DNA from: Lachnospiraceae bacterium
Lineage (GTDB): Bacteria > Bacillota > Clostridia > Lachnospirales > Lachnospiraceae
Length of the DNA stretch: 64,000 nucleotides
NCBI GenBank assembly: GCA_029063085.1
Contig: JAIDOW010000071.1
Coordinates: 46,116 to 110,115 of the forward strand
Direction of reading: 5' to 3'
Within the stretch, counting starts at the first letter, position 1. Each line of letters opens with the position of its first letter. The notes below the pieces were generated by a model. That model was not told the origin of the DNA and did no database searches. It saw only the letters and a list, made by a program, of their open reading frames with translations. Below, piece by piece: positions 50,834 to 59,745 of this stretch. The position numbers and the translations under genes are program-made.

Positions 50834-52006
50834 ATGAATTTTTATAAACGGGCACTGGAACTGCGTGAGGAAACAGTCACCCACCGCCGCTGGCTGCACA
50901 GCAATGCGGAGGTGGGTCTGCATATGCCAAAAGGACAAACCTACGTCATGGATCAGTTGAGAGGCTATGGCTTAGACCCTCGTCCCTGCGGACATGGAGT
51001 AACCGCAGAATTGGGTAGAGACGGGGGCAGGACAATCCTGCTCCGAGCGGATATGGATGCACTGCCCATGCCGGAGGAAAGCGGTGAAAGCTTTGCCTGC
51101 CCAACCGGCACGGAAGCTCATACCTGCGGTCATGATTTCCATGCAGCCATGCTGCTGACAGCGGCAAAGATACTAAAAGAAAATGAATCCATGCTGTCTG
51201 GCAGGGTTCGATTTATGTTCCAGTCTGCGGAAGAAACCTTTGAGGGTGCGAAGGATATGATGGCAAACGGGATACTGGAAGGTGTGGATGCGGCTCTGGC
51301 CTATCATGTCGGTTCCGGCAGGATGCCGGTGGGCTTGTTCATGTACAACAGCGGTGGAACCATGATGTACTCTGTAGATGGTTTTCGAATCACGATTCAG
51401 GGGCGGGGTGCCCACGGTGCATATCCACACAGTTCCATTGATCCAATCAATATCGGTGTCCATATTTACCTTGCCCTGGAATCGCTGATTGCCCGGGAGG
51501 CAGACCCCAGCAAAGCCTGTGTACTGACCATCGGCAATTTTTCCGCAGGCTCGGCGCCCAACATAATCCCTGACACTGCCGTCCTCCAAGGGACTCTCCG
51601 TACCAATGACAGAGCCAGCCGTGAAAAACTGGTCCAGCGGCTGAAGGAGGTTGCTCAAAAGACAGCAGAGGTATTCGGGGGATCGGCAGAAATCGAGATG
51701 ATCTCTGAAGTTCCACCACTGGTCTGTGATCCTGCCATGACTGACGAGATGGTTGGCTATATGCAAGAACTTCCGATTCCCGGTCTGACTCCTGTTCCCG
51801 ACACGTCAGCCAGTGCTTCTGAGGACTTTGCAACTATTGCGGAGAAAGTACCCAGCGTATTCATGTATCTTTCGGCGGGGTATATGGATGAGCGGGGAGA
51901 CGCCCCTGCCCACAATCCAAAGGTTCGGTTCAATGAGAATGTCTGTCCAATCGGCTCCGCATGTTTGGCGCACTGTGCAGTCCGCTGGCTGGAAGAGCAT
52001 CAATAA
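50834..52006 (+). CDS. M20 family amidohydrolase
   Basis: A 390-aa zinc amidohydrolase of the IAA-amino acid/N-acyl amino acid type: ILLRADMDALPMPE, TEAHTCGHDFHAAMLL (metal Cys/His), FQSAEETFEGAKDM (general base Glu pair) and a dimerisation lid (FRITIQGRGAHGAYPHSSIDPI). It removes acyl groups from amino acids or related conjugates in the cytoplasm. Start 50834 follows AAGGAGG. Its GC content is clearly higher than its surroundings, a sign of different history. Confidence 0.9.
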   Translation: MNFYKRALELREETVTHRRWLHSNAEVGLHMPKGQTYVMDQLRGYGLDPRPCGHGVTAELGRDGGRTILLRADMDALPMPEESGESFACPTGTEAHTCGHDFHAAMLLTAAKILKENESMLSGRVRFMFQSAEETFEGAKDMMANGILEGVDAALAYHVGSGRMPVGLFMYNSGGTMMYSVDGFRITIQGRGAHGAYPHSSIDPINIGVHIYLALESLIAREADPSKACVLTIGNFSAGSAPNIIPDTAVLQGTLRTNDRASREKLVQRLKEVAQKTAEVFGGSAEIEMISEVPPLVCDPAMTDEMVGYMQELPIPGLTPVPDTSASASEDFATIAEKVPSVFMYLSAGYMDERGDAPAHNPKVRFNENVCPIGSACLAHCAVRWLEEHQ

Positions 52007-52132
52007 ATAAACACGGTCCCCCTGTTGGAAACGGTAATCATTCAGGCATTTGTACCCAAACAGCAATTTTATCCAAGCTTATTTCTTTTTTCCTCCTTAA
52101 AATAAATATATCAAATAAAAAGGAGGAGAATT

Positions 52133-52522
52133 ATGAATACTGATTTATTTGAAGCATTTAATAACGGCTCACTGAAGCTGCCGGCAAAAACCATCCATTT
52201 TGCAGACATTATCTGGTCGAAGCACCCCACCTTTGAAGGTGTGGAACTCAAACACATTGTTACGGCTAACGATACGGATGGACAGTTCAGTTACCACCTT
52301 GTCCGTATTGCACCAGGCAAAAGCATTAAAACCCATATCCACGAAACACAGCTGGAAACGCATGAGGTAATTGCCGGTTCCGGTATCTGTGTCAATGAGG
52401 GCATCTCTATTCCCTATGAAACCGGAACCCTCTCCATCATGCCCGCCGGCCTTCCCCATGAAGTCCACGCAGGAAATGATGGCCTTTATCTCTTTGCAAA
52501 ATTTATTCCGGCATTGTGCTAA
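52133..52522 (+). CDS. Cupin-domain protein
   Basis: A 129-aa cupin barrel: FSYHLVRIAPGKSIKTHIHETQLETHEVIAGSGICVNEGISIPYETGTLSIMPAGLPHEVHAGNDGLYLFAKF, with HxH...E/H and a later His as metal ligands. AGGAGG precedes the start. It follows the M20 gene by 126 bp and precedes a convergent AraC gene that may control it. It may be a small-molecule sensor or isomerase. Confidence 0.8.
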   Translation: MNTDLFEAFNNGSLKLPAKTIHFADIIWSKHPTFEGVELKHIVTANDTDGQFSYHLVRIAPGKSIKTHIHETQLETHEVIAGSGICVNEGISIPYETGTLSIMPAGLPHEVHAGNDGLYLFAKFIPALC

Positions 52523-52536
52523 TATGATGAATAGCT

Positions 52537-52566
52537 AACACCCCCGTTGCTTACAGCGGGGGTGTT
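52537..52566. terminator. GC-rich stem-loop between convergent genes
   Basis: AACACCCCCG-ttgcttacag-CGGGGGTGTT, 10-bp perfect stem. No T-run follows on either strand, so it may be a weak terminator or transcript-stabilising hairpin. Confidence 0.55.
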
Positions 52567-52598
52567 GGAATAGGTAGACAATTAAACAATTAACACAT

Positions 52599-53228
52599 CT
52601 ATTCATTATCATTCTGTGCACCAATAACCTTCTTATACTCACTTGGTGTCAGCCTGACGATTTTGCGAAAACACCGATCAAAGTGGCTTTGGTCACAAAA
52701 CCCAGTGGCATAAGCCGCTTCGGTGATGCTGATTCCTTTTTCCAATAATTTCTGTGCGTTCCTGACCCTGCACTGTATCTGAAACTGGTGCGGTGTCAGA
52801 CCGCAGACAGACTTAAACTGCCTTATCATATGGTATGGACTTAACCCCACATTTTTTGCCATATCTTTAATTCGTAATGTATTCTCCGGCATCTCTAAAA
52901 TTATCTGCTTCAATTCTTTTAAGCAGGTATCTGCATTTTCTGATTCATCTTCTGTTTTATCAGCAAATATACAAATACAGATCATTGAATAGGTTATCCC
53001 GTTTATCTGTTCCACTGCATGGGGAGTGTCCGGCAAAATATAATAATACTCACCCGCATGATATAAACAAGACTCCTCATTACATATAATACGAACTGCT
53101 CCCTCTAAAATATATCCCAGCACAATATGCCTCGCATGTGTATGCATTGGATAGGACTGTGTAGAATTCTGATAAAATATGTACTCAAAGCCATCGTCCT
53201 TCCGGTAATACATAATATTGTTTTCCAT
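52599..53228 (-). CDS. AraC-family regulator (short, cupin N-terminus)
   Basis: A 209-aa regulator. The N-terminal part (FIFYQNSTQSYPMHTHARHIVLGYILEGAVRIICNEESCLYHAGEYYYILPDTPHAV) is a small cupin-like sensing domain. The C-terminal part (LRIKDMAKNVGLSPYHMIRQFKSVCGLTPHQFQIQCRV and SITEAAYATGFCDQSHFDRCFRKIVRLTPSEY) holds two HTH motifs. It is convergent to the cupin gene. Its N-terminal domain and that gene suggest a related ligand. Confidence 0.85.
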   Translation of the reverse strand: MENNIMYYRKDDGFEYIFYQNSTQSYPMHTHARHIVLGYILEGAVRIICNEESCLYHAGEYYYILPDTPHAVEQINGITYSMICICIFADKTEDESENADTCLKELKQIILEMPENTLRIKDMAKNVGLSPYHMIRQFKSVCGLTPHQFQIQCRVRNAQKLLEKGISITEAAYATGFCDQSHFDRCFRKIVRLTPSEYKKVIGAQNDNE

Positions 53229-53307
53229 ATTATTTTTTCCATCTCCAATCCCCTCTGAGGTTTATTTGCACTTGCCAAACTGGAAGTTGTATGATTCGAC
53301 AGTAACT

Positions 53308-53721
53308 TTACTTTCTGTTTGGCTTTCTTTTGATTCTCAACAGTCTAATAAAATCATTAAACAAAGAAGTATCCACTGGCTCAAACATTATCCATTTCCC
53401 ATCATGGTAAGTTTGAGCTGCGTCATATATTTCTTGAACTTCTTTTGAGTAATTTTCTCTATCTGTTTCAAATTTTAACCGTTCTTCTTTCCCTAAGATA
53501 ATCATAAAACCCACACAGTTTTCTCTTGCATATAATGCACACAGCGTTTTACCACCCCGACGATATTTATATTCATATTTCCATGCTTTACCGCCTTTAT
53601 TCCATGAACAGTCCATGTCATATTTTTCATCAATTAAAGCACATAACTTATTCCATACATCATATAGAGATTTTCCGAGTAGAGACGCCATTCTCTCTTC
53701 GTTAGGTATCGTATCAAGCAT
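53308..53721 (-). CDS. DUF3788 family protein
   Basis: A 137-aa protein: MLDTIPNEERMASLLGKSLYDVWNKLCALIDEKYDMDCSWNKGGKAWKYEYKYRRGGKTLCALYARENCVGFMIILGKEERLKFE matches DUF3788. Function is unknown; members are cytoplasmic and often single genes. It has a good ribosome binding site (AGGAGG). The region upstream is a diverged repeat. Confidence 0.8.
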   Translation of the reverse strand: MLDTIPNEERMASLLGKSLYDVWNKLCALIDEKYDMDCSWNKGGKAWKYEYKYRRGGKTLCALYARENCVGFMIILGKEERLKFETDRENYSKEVQEIYDAAQTYHDGKWIMFEPVDTSLFNDFIRLLRIKRKPNRK

Positions 53722-53754
53722 ATTAGACCTCCTATATAACTTCCAATTGTATTT

Positions 53755-53905
53755 TTACAAAATCTAAGGGATTTAATAACTGTTATATTTTGTTATCGTA
53801 TATTGCTCTAACTATTGAAGATACTAAATTTGTGCAAGATGAACTTTCCCTTAGACCTTTCCTTTTTCTTCTCCCCTACTGTTACAAACCATAATAAAAG
53901 AAAAA
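53755..53905 (-). repeat. Dispersed repeat pair, copy 2
   Basis: Diverged copy of 49955-50099 (ATAACTGTTATATTTTGTTATCGTATATTGCTCTAAC...TTCCCTTAGAC). The rest of the gap to 54106 holds no gene that I can support. Confidence 0.65.
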
Positions 53906-54106
53906 TTGTGGGAAAAGAAAACTTACAGTTCATTATAACACAAAATGATTATGGCGTAGAAACTGTTTTCTTTTTCCTACTCTCCCAGACTTTCTGCTAA
54001 ATAATCCTTTTCTAATTTGAGTCTCATTCCACTCCATGTCATCACAAACACTACTCTCTATTAAAATAAATCACTTCTGCTTTTGAATAAGCTCACCACA
54101 TTGAAA

Positions 54107-54559
54107 TCACAATTTGTACTGCATGAAATTCCCATTCTTCACGAATCCAAAATCCGTATACAGCAACACTCCCATATCCGATGCAGTAATCTGGACTGTA
54201 CCACACCCATATTCCCTTGCCTCATTTACCACTCTGGATAACAGTTCCTTTGCAATTCCCTGTCTGCGATATTCCTTCGATGTAAACATGCTGGAAAGCA
54301 ATCCCATTTTCCCGCTTGGGCACCCAAAATAAGGCGGTTTCTCAACAAATGACATTCCACTTGTACCGATAATCTTCTCACCGTCTACCGCAAGCCATGC
54401 TACAAAAGTCCCGTCTTCCATATGCCGGCTGTAATAATCCTTCAAAGCAGGCTTTAAGTCTATATTTTCCTTTGCACCCTCTTCCCGCAATTGGTTAATT
54501 CTCATTTCAATAAATATAAATAAATCCTCTTTTGTTAATTTTCTGTACTCTACTGCCAT
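54107..54559 (-). CDS. GNAT family N-acetyltransferase
   Basis: A 150-aa acetyltransferase: MAVEYRKLTKEDLFIFIEMRINQLREEGAKENIDLKPALKDYYSRHMEDGTFVAWLAVDGEKIIGTSGMSFVEKPPYFGCPSGKMGLLSSMFTSKEYRRQGIAKELL. The acetyl-CoA motif is RRQGIAKEL. It is similar to the GNAT at 61.1 kb, and the two are likely paralogues. ATG 54559 follows GGAGG. Substrate is unknown. Confidence 0.9.
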   Translation of the reverse strand: MAVEYRKLTKEDLFIFIEMRINQLREEGAKENIDLKPALKDYYSRHMEDGTFVAWLAVDGEKIIGTSGMSFVEKPPYFGCPSGKMGLLSSMFTSKEYRRQGIAKELLSRVVNEAREYGCGTVQITASDMGVLLYTDFGFVKNGNFMQYKL

Positions 54560-54629
54560 ATAGATGCCTCCATTCACCATTTACTGTCTGTTTCATTAAT
54601 TTCTTTACTGATTATTCTATATATTCCAT

Positions 54630-55109
54630 TTAACACGTTTCGTTCACTTCCCTATAATGGTTGATATGAATTCCAATATGTCCGATTCCCAATATAACTG
54701 TGGCTGCCATCAGCAATGGATTTTTTCCATACACGCCCAGCAGAAAAAAAGCGCATACCGGCAAAGTGGCTCCCGCTACCGGAACACCCAGAAGACTGCT
54801 GTAAAAATCCTTTAATGTCTTCGGGCTTTTAAAGTAACGAATCCAATAGCACTCATACAGAATCATGATAATAAAAGATGTCAATAACCACAACGACCAC
54901 ACCGAAATCCCTTTTATATTATAATCCGAAAATATCAGAACCAGACAGCATAGCAGCATCTCTCCGGTTCTCTCAAAAAACAGCAGCACTTTATTTTCAT
55001 TTACTACATATTTTTCATAATCCTGCGGCTGGTTCTTTGTCCAAAATATATTGGGTATAAAAAGCATCAGCAAATAAATGAAACCTATATAAGAAAATCC
55101 AAAATTCAT
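54630..55109 (-). CDS. Hypothetical membrane protein
   Basis: A 159-aa protein with about five helices (SYIGFIYLLMLFIPNIFW, MLLCCLVLIFSDY, WLLTSFIIMILYECYWIRYF, LPVCAFFLLGVYG, LLMAATVILGIGHIGIHINHYRE). I recall similar proteins in Lachnospiraceae but no name. ATG 55109 with GAGGGG is preferred to the GTG at 55118. It follows the Imm26-like gene by 17 bp in the same direction. Confidence 0.7.
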   Translation of the reverse strand: MNFGFSYIGFIYLLMLFIPNIFWTKNQPQDYEKYVVNENKVLLFFERTGEMLLCCLVLIFSDYNIKGISVWSLWLLTSFIIMILYECYWIRYFKSPKTLKDFYSSLLGVPVAGATLPVCAFFLLGVYGKNPLLMAATVILGIGHIGIHINHYREVNETC

Positions 55110-55126
55110 CTTATGCACCCCCTCTT

Positions 55127-56428
55127 CTACATTTTTTTCGCCAAAATCTCTTTTTTTGTCAATCCACCAAACATCGCAGCAAAATCATCAAATGCTGCAT
55201 CTGCCTTCAATCCAAGACATGAAAACAGTGCCATTCTCATTTCTATATTGATATCATTTAACAAATTTCCTTTATACTCAAATGACTTCTTCTGTATAAG
55301 CTCTGGATAAATTCCTACAGCTACTCCACCATGTGGAGAACGGTAATCTTTCAAGTATTCCTGTAGTTTCTCGGAAATCCTTTCAAATGGCAGTATCGTT
55401 ACTGCTGTTCCCCACTCGACATATAAGTGAAAAGACTCAGGGTATTCTGCCATACCATCCGACACAAACATATCATATGTATGCACAGGCAAATCCAGAC
55501 TCACATTCTCTATCCGATAACAGACAAGGTTGAACTCAATATCATCCTCATTCAGTTCTTTATGCCCCACAATTGTATGTGTCCCCCAAATAATATCATT
55601 GTCACCACATATAGTTACTCTCCCTAACGGATATTGTGCCAATTCCTCTGCTGACAAATCTGGATTATCAGTTCTCACATCATAGTATCGAACCATAATC
55701 GGAACCATCATAAGTGATTGCAGGCTGTGCTTTTGGGGTAATTCCTTCCATTTCTGAATTTTACGGATTTGTCCGGTAATCAAGCCATAACAATAATGAA
55801 AACGATCAGCTTCCACCCTGAAAATATCCCCTGTCTCATACTTCACCGTTTTATAACTGCTATGTTTCAACCGTTCCATACGCTGAAAATAATCCTGCGG
55901 ACAGCTTTCCATATAATATTTCATAAATTGGTGAAAATCTGCATCATTCCGAATTTTATTTATCTTTTCATGCTCCCCTGTCGCAATCCTCTGATTATTT
56001 CTCTTATTACATATAGACATGCTTGTAGAAACAATGTTTTGCATATCTAAATGAAAATGAAATGTACACCCCAATGGGGTAATTGCCAAAACATTCGTTG
56101 CCGTTACCTTTTTCTTCTTTCCACGATTTGTTAGCGGTAACAACCATTCCCGGTTTTCAGTTGACAAATTCGTGTCATCTTCCTGAATACTATGATAGGT
56201 AATCCTATTATCAGGAGAAACTACCCTTTTTTGTTCGACAATTACTTTCTTTATTACATTTCCTTCCCAGAAAACAGTAGTCCTTTTGTGCCAGAGATTC
56301 GTTTTACTATAAAACTGCGTAATGTCCCACTCTTCCATAATAGGTTCTAATCCAAGATACCTGCGTTCTTCATTTGTTATTTCAATATAGTATTCTTTTC
56401 CAAACAATTCATCCCATTTTGTACTCAT
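55127..56428 (-). CDS. Large protein with Imm26-like domain
   Basis: A 433-aa protein. The middle part (YETGDIFRVEADRFHYCYGLITGQIRKIQKWKELPQKHSLQSLMMVPIMVRYYDV ... GDNDIIWGTHTIVGHKELNEDDIEF) resembles immunity protein 26 of polymorphic toxin systems. The N-terminal 150 residues (WDELFGKEYYIEITNEERRYLGLEPIMEEWDITQFYSKTNLWHKRTTVFWEGNVIKKVI) and C-terminal 100 are of unknown type. No toxin gene is nearby. Activity as an immunity protein is inference. Confidence 0.65.
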   Translation of the reverse strand: MSTKWDELFGKEYYIEITNEERRYLGLEPIMEEWDITQFYSKTNLWHKRTTVFWEGNVIKKVIVEQKRVVSPDNRITYHSIQEDDTNLSTENREWLLPLTNRGKKKKVTATNVLAITPLGCTFHFHLDMQNIVSTSMSICNKRNNQRIATGEHEKINKIRNDADFHQFMKYYMESCPQDYFQRMERLKHSSYKTVKYETGDIFRVEADRFHYCYGLITGQIRKIQKWKELPQKHSLQSLMMVPIMVRYYDVRTDNPDLSAEELAQYPLGRVTICGDNDIIWGTHTIVGHKELNEDDIEFNLVCYRIENVSLDLPVHTYDMFVSDGMAEYPESFHLYVEWGTAVTILPFERISEKLQEYLKDYRSPHGGVAVGIYPELIQKKSFEYKGNLLNDINIEMRMALFSCLGLKADAAFDDFAAMFGGLTKKEILAKKM

Positions 56429-56486
56429 GTTCTTACTCCCTGGTTAATAAACCCAGAATTTTAACCTGCATTCTAAACCGGAAAAA

Positions 56487-56613
56487 TCAATGTCCTTTTA
56501 TATTACCTTCAAATGGGGCTGCTGTATTTAGATAAAATAAATAATTCCCATCATCTGTTTTATCCAGAAAACAACTCCATTCCCTCCAAATCCAGGTTCA
56601 TAAATTCCATCTT
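56487..56613 (-). pseudogene. Fragment of an unidentified gene
   Basis: Minus strand DGIYEPGFGGNGVVF, then after a one-base shift LDKTDDGNYLFYLNTAAPFEGNIKGH and TGA. The two pieces read as one protein segment. No start codon or family is recognised. Confidence 0.45.
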
Positions 56614-56664
56614 TTACATTTTATGATAAATAGAATTTCACCCTACCATTTATAGTTCAATATC

Positions 56665-56776
56665 AATTTGATATTCATCATCAATATGGGGATTTGTATT
56701 TTTCAAGTAATTTTTGAGCAAGTACTGTTTTCCCTGTGTGAGATGCCCCCGTTATCAAAATAATCATTCCATTACT
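56665..56776 (-). pseudogene. P-loop kinase/ATPase N-terminal remnant
   Basis: Minus strand ATG 56776 (GGAGG upstream) gives MIILITGASHTGKTVLAQKLLEKYKSPY, a Walker A start (GASHTGKT) of a small P-loop kinase-like protein. It stops after 28 codons. DDEYQIDIEL then follows in another frame and ends with TAA, possibly the C-terminal piece. The body has been deleted. Confidence 0.65.
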
Positions 56777-56846
56777 CCTCCAATCCTATCATACTGCACT
56801 TTCCTTTTTCTTTTCCATTGCGACTCCCAAACAAATTTATTGTGAT

Positions 56847-57266
56847 TTAAATTTCTTTAATCATAATCAATTCCATTGGTTGATTGTATTTTGGAATATC
56901 AATAATAAATCCGCCACAATCTTTATATCCCAACTTTCTGTAGAAATGCTGTGCCTCTTCGTCAACCTGCGTAGAAGTCAGCAACATTTCGTATCCTTTG
57001 GATTTCATATCCTTTTCCCAATACTCCATAAAACGCCTTCCGTAACCCTTATTTTGATAGTTCCAATCAATAAAAAGCATTGTACAAAATGGAGTATTAT
57101 CCCAAAAAAGATTATATCTCAGCAATCCTATCGGCTTGTTATCTTCCAATAAAACATAGCCCCTTTGGTCACGAACCTTATTCAAAAATTCTTCCTCCGG
57201 CAAATGCTTATCAAGACTGTACCAAAACGCTTTATCATTTATTTGCATATATCTAATTTCTAACAT
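56847..57266 (-). CDS. GNAT family N-acetyltransferase
   Basis: A 139-aa acetyltransferase: IRYMQINDKAFWYSLDKHLPEEEFLNKVRDQRGYVLLEDNKPIGLLRYNLFWDNTPFCTMLFIDWNYQNKGYGRRFMEYWEKDMKSKGYEMLLTSTQVDEEAQHFYRKLGYKDCGGF. The CoA motif is QNKGYGRRF. AAGGAG lies before the ATG. It starts inside the end of a 49-codon ORF, which would couple translation. Confidence 0.9.
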   Translation of the reverse strand: MLEIRYMQINDKAFWYSLDKHLPEEEFLNKVRDQRGYVLLEDNKPIGLLRYNLFWDNTPFCTMLFIDWNYQNKGYGRRFMEYWEKDMKSKGYEMLLTSTQVDEEAQHFYRKLGYKDCGGFIIDIPKYNQPMELIMIKEI

Positions 57267-57402
57267 GATAAATTTCTCCTTGTATATGGCTGCCTACAAA
57301 TGGTATTCCAAACTTACAATCATACGGCTCAGCTTCCACATAAGCCTGGTTATAAACCACTGCTTCAACAAATTCATACCATTTCAAATCCCAATATATC
57401 AT
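57253..57402 (-). CDS. Possible small ORF overlapping the GNAT start
   Basis: MIYWDLKWYEFVEAVVYNQAYVEAEPYDCKFGIPFVGSHIQGEIYHVRN, 49 codons; AAGGG lies shortly before the ATG, but spacing is short. Composition is protein-like. It overlaps the GNAT start by 14 bp. It could be a small gene or the surviving end of a longer one. Confidence 0.35.
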   Translation of the reverse strand: MIYWDLKWYEFVEAVVYNQAYVEAEPYDCKFGIPFVGSHIQGEIYHVRN

Positions 57403-57461
57403 TTCCCTTAAACTGACTTTTGTTCCTCACCATTCTTTTACATTTTCTCGCCAAAACCTTT

Positions 57462-57893
57462 TTAAGACACCCACAATACCTTGTCATTACAAAGGGAGAT
57501 GGTATTTTCCTCCTGCATTAATTCAAACCGGACACCCCTTGCATATCTTGGTCCAAAAGATATATTCAGATATACCCAATAATTATCTGTATCAAAAGAA
57601 AAATCGAAATATGCTTCGGAATAATACATCCCACTTCTCTGCTCCAGATTCCTCTCTCTTGTCATATCTGTTTCTTCCAGACACCCATTTTCATAGAGCC
57701 ACTTTTTCTGAATATCCGTAATTTGATATCCTATTTTCTTCATCTCGCCCAATCCATAAGCTATAATAGCTGTTTTCGGCGGTTTTCCATAGTTGATACC
57801 ATTTGGGAGAAAATCAACTTTTTGTTGTTCCAGCTCAAATAGTTCTATGCATTTTTGTATCACCAAATCTATGATTTCGGAAGTGCTTTCCAT
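57462..57893 (-). CDS. Hypothetical protein
   Basis: A 143-aa soluble acidic protein (DLVIQKCIELFELEQQKVDFLPNGINYGKPPKTAIIAYGLGEMKKIGYQITDIQKKWLYENG ... YWVYLNISFGPRYARGVRFELMQEENTISLCNDKVLWVS). I do not recognise a family. Size, acidity and neighbourhood fit an immunity-type protein, but this is weak. AGGAGG lies before the start. Confidence 0.6.
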   Translation of the reverse strand: MESTSEIIDLVIQKCIELFELEQQKVDFLPNGINYGKPPKTAIIAYGLGEMKKIGYQITDIQKKWLYENGCLEETDMTRERNLEQRSGMYYSEAYFDFSFDTDNYWVYLNISFGPRYARGVRFELMQEENTISLCNDKVLWVS

Positions 57894-57927
57894 AACAGTC
57901 CTCCTAAAAAATTAATAAACTTATATA

Positions 57928-58275
57928 CTATATAAAATCCCAATCAGGATTCATTTCATCGGTAGTCTTCCAGTCAATATTGTATTTTTCCTTTAAGATT
58001 TTCTGCTTTTCTTTTTCAACAAACATGCTTCTTCCATATCGAATATTCTTATCAACTTAAGCTTCTGCTTCTTTGTTTACCATATCCACAATTGATCTGT
58101 ACTCTTTGGTTTCTTCACCAGGATCATGTTTTATTTCTATCCTACCACCCTCTCCAACAAGAAATTTATCTAAACAAAAATATCTTTTCCATTTCATTCT
58201 ATCCCAATCGTCATCTATTAATAAAACATAAACATAAGCAGGTCCCAATACATATGTAATAAAATCGAAATCCAT
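57928..58275 (-). pseudogene. Hypothetical gene interrupted by an in-frame stop
   Basis: The track ORF (58057-58275) encodes MDFDFITYVLGPAYVYVLLIDDDWDRMKWKRYFCLDKFLVGEGGRIEIKHDPGEETKEYRSIVDMVNKEAEA and ends with TAA. The same frame continues VDKNIRYGRSMFVEKEKQKILKEKYNIDWKTTDEMNPDWDFI to TAG at 57928. Both parts look like one soluble 115-residue protein. One base change creates the stop. Family unknown; perhaps immunity-related. Confidence 0.65.
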
Positions 58276-58568
58276 ATATTTTTGCTTTTTATAAATGTCC
58301 AGCTAAAAATAATACTCAGAATAATAATGCTCAGAAAACCCATAGTTTGTGTAATACGGTTCTCTCAAATACGCCCACTGCCGCATTGCCGCTCCCCCTT
58401 AAAGTCAAAATCGCTATTTTATGAACACTATTTTACTATATTCTACATAGAATGTCAGCATTTTTCAGGTGTTATAAACAATCTTGTCATCTGTCATACA
58501 TACTATAATTTTTTATCAAATTTTCTTTGCTATGTCTTTTCTCCTGTCAAGTTTTATATACCTGATAG
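58276..58568. other. Intergenic stretch
   Basis: About 290 bp, AT-rich. The overlapping + strand ORF in the track has no ribosome binding site or protein-like composition. Nothing else is recognised. Confidence 0.4.
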
Positions 58569-58811
58569 AAAGATGCGTTTAATGAAATGATTCCCAAAAT
58601 CAAAGCGGCAGACTGTATTGTATTTGCATCCCCATTATATTTTGGGACTGTGTCCTCCAGAATAAAGGCATTTATTGAACGTTTCCCCGATTTCCCGCTG
58701 TGTGTAATGTCCGAAAAAGTAAAGGAAATTGATTTTCCGGTTCTTCTCCAGCAGAGAGAACAGAGCGGTGCATGGTTTACAGTCGCATTTTATAATCTAA
58801 AAGGTCGGTAG
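58569..58811 (+). pseudogene. Duplicated fragment of the flavodoxin-like gene
   Basis: 58569-58684 is nearly identical to 60668-60783 inside the FMN reductase gene (NEMIPKIKAADCIVFASPLYFGTVSSRIKAFIERF). After that the sequence changes to PDFPLCVMSEKVKEIDFPVLLQQREQSGAWFTVAFYNLKGR, which is of other origin. The N-terminal half is missing, so it is a broken, chimeric copy. Confidence 0.8.
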
Positions 58812-58860
58812 TACCTAGGCTATCACCCCTTCAATTATTTTTTAATGACTATTTTCAATT

Positions 58861-59625
58861 TCATAATGCACTATCTACACTTAAAAACTTTTGAACTAAA
58901 TGTGAAAATTCTTCTGCATTTGTTGATATAGCCGGATGTCCTCCTTTATTGAAAATATAAACTTTTGCATTAGGAATAACCGTTGACATTTGCTTGTATT
59001 CCTCTTCAAGATTGGGTCTACACATTTCGTCTTTTTTGCTTCCAACCAATAGGATAGGCACTTTTAATTCGTTTAAAGATTTATGGAATAAAGGACGTTT
59101 TTCTTTCGCACATTGCAACAGTGCTTCGGTATCAAGGTCAACAACTTTTTCCCAATCATCACCTTGACACCATTCGTAAAACTGTCTCGCATACAAATCG
59201 TTTTTTGCCCTTGTTCTTTCTGAAAGCAAATTATCAGAAAAATTATCATTAAGTGTCCGTCCGTCAAAACTATCAGCTATAATCGAATGAATTAAATCTG
59301 GACGTTCTAAAGCGGCATTAACAGCTACCCATGCACCGCCACTCGTTCCAATCAAATCAACCTTTCCACAATTCAAATGTTCAATAAGCGCAATCGTCTG
59401 TAACGCTTCATCATACCACATATCCGGTGAAAATCTCTTGATTCTGTCTGATTGTCCGTTGCCTAAAAAGTCAATAAGAATACATCTGAAATGTGTAGCG
59501 TATAACGGCATAAGAGCTTCAAACATTTTGGAAGAAGCTGTATTCCCATGTAAAAAAATAAGAGGTTTACCTTGTCCGTATTCTTCATAAAAACAACGTT
59601 TCTCTTTATAATTAAAATATGGCAT
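58861..59625 (-). CDS. Alpha/beta hydrolase
   Basis: A 254-aa soluble hydrolase: FLHGNTASSKMFEALMPLYATHFRCILIDFLGNGQSDR (oxyanion-hole HG), nucleophile Ser in LIGTSGGAWVAVNAALERPDLI, acid in VGSKKDEMCRPNLEE and His in NKGGHPAISTNAEEF. No signal peptide. It likely acts on small esters or similar. It is a single gene with a ribosome binding site close to the start (AGGGGG). Confidence 0.9.
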   Translation of the reverse strand: MPYFNYKEKRCFYEEYGQGKPLIFLHGNTASSKMFEALMPLYATHFRCILIDFLGNGQSDRIKRFSPDMWYDEALQTIALIEHLNCGKVDLIGTSGGAWVAVNAALERPDLIHSIIADSFDGRTLNDNFSDNLLSERTRAKNDLYARQFYEWCQGDDWEKVVDLDTEALLQCAKEKRPLFHKSLNELKVPILLVGSKKDEMCRPNLEEEYKQMSTVIPNAKVYIFNKGGHPAISTNAEEFSHLVQKFLSVDSAL

Positions 59626-59704
59626 TTTTATTACCCCCTGATTTTGTATATTGAGTTAATTATATCATGCAAATCCTAATTAAAAACCTCATGTTCTTTC
59701 TTAA

Positions 59705-59740
59705 AATAAAAATGTGCCACGTATGTTTCGTGACACATTT
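59705..59740 (-). terminator. Terminator after CD3324-like gene
   Basis: Minus strand AAATGTGTCACG-n7-CGTGGCACATTT (one mismatch) followed by TTTATTTT. Confidence 0.8.
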
Positions 59741-59745
59741 CTAAG

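Noticed and set aside
51173-51833. Minus-strand ORFs over the M20 peptidase gene
   Set aside because: They are long because of the higher GC content there; the plus-strand frame has all the family motifs.
58282-58590. Plus-strand 102-aa ORF
   Set aside because: Low-complexity AT-rich reading with no ribosome binding site, running into the flavodoxin fragment in another frame.
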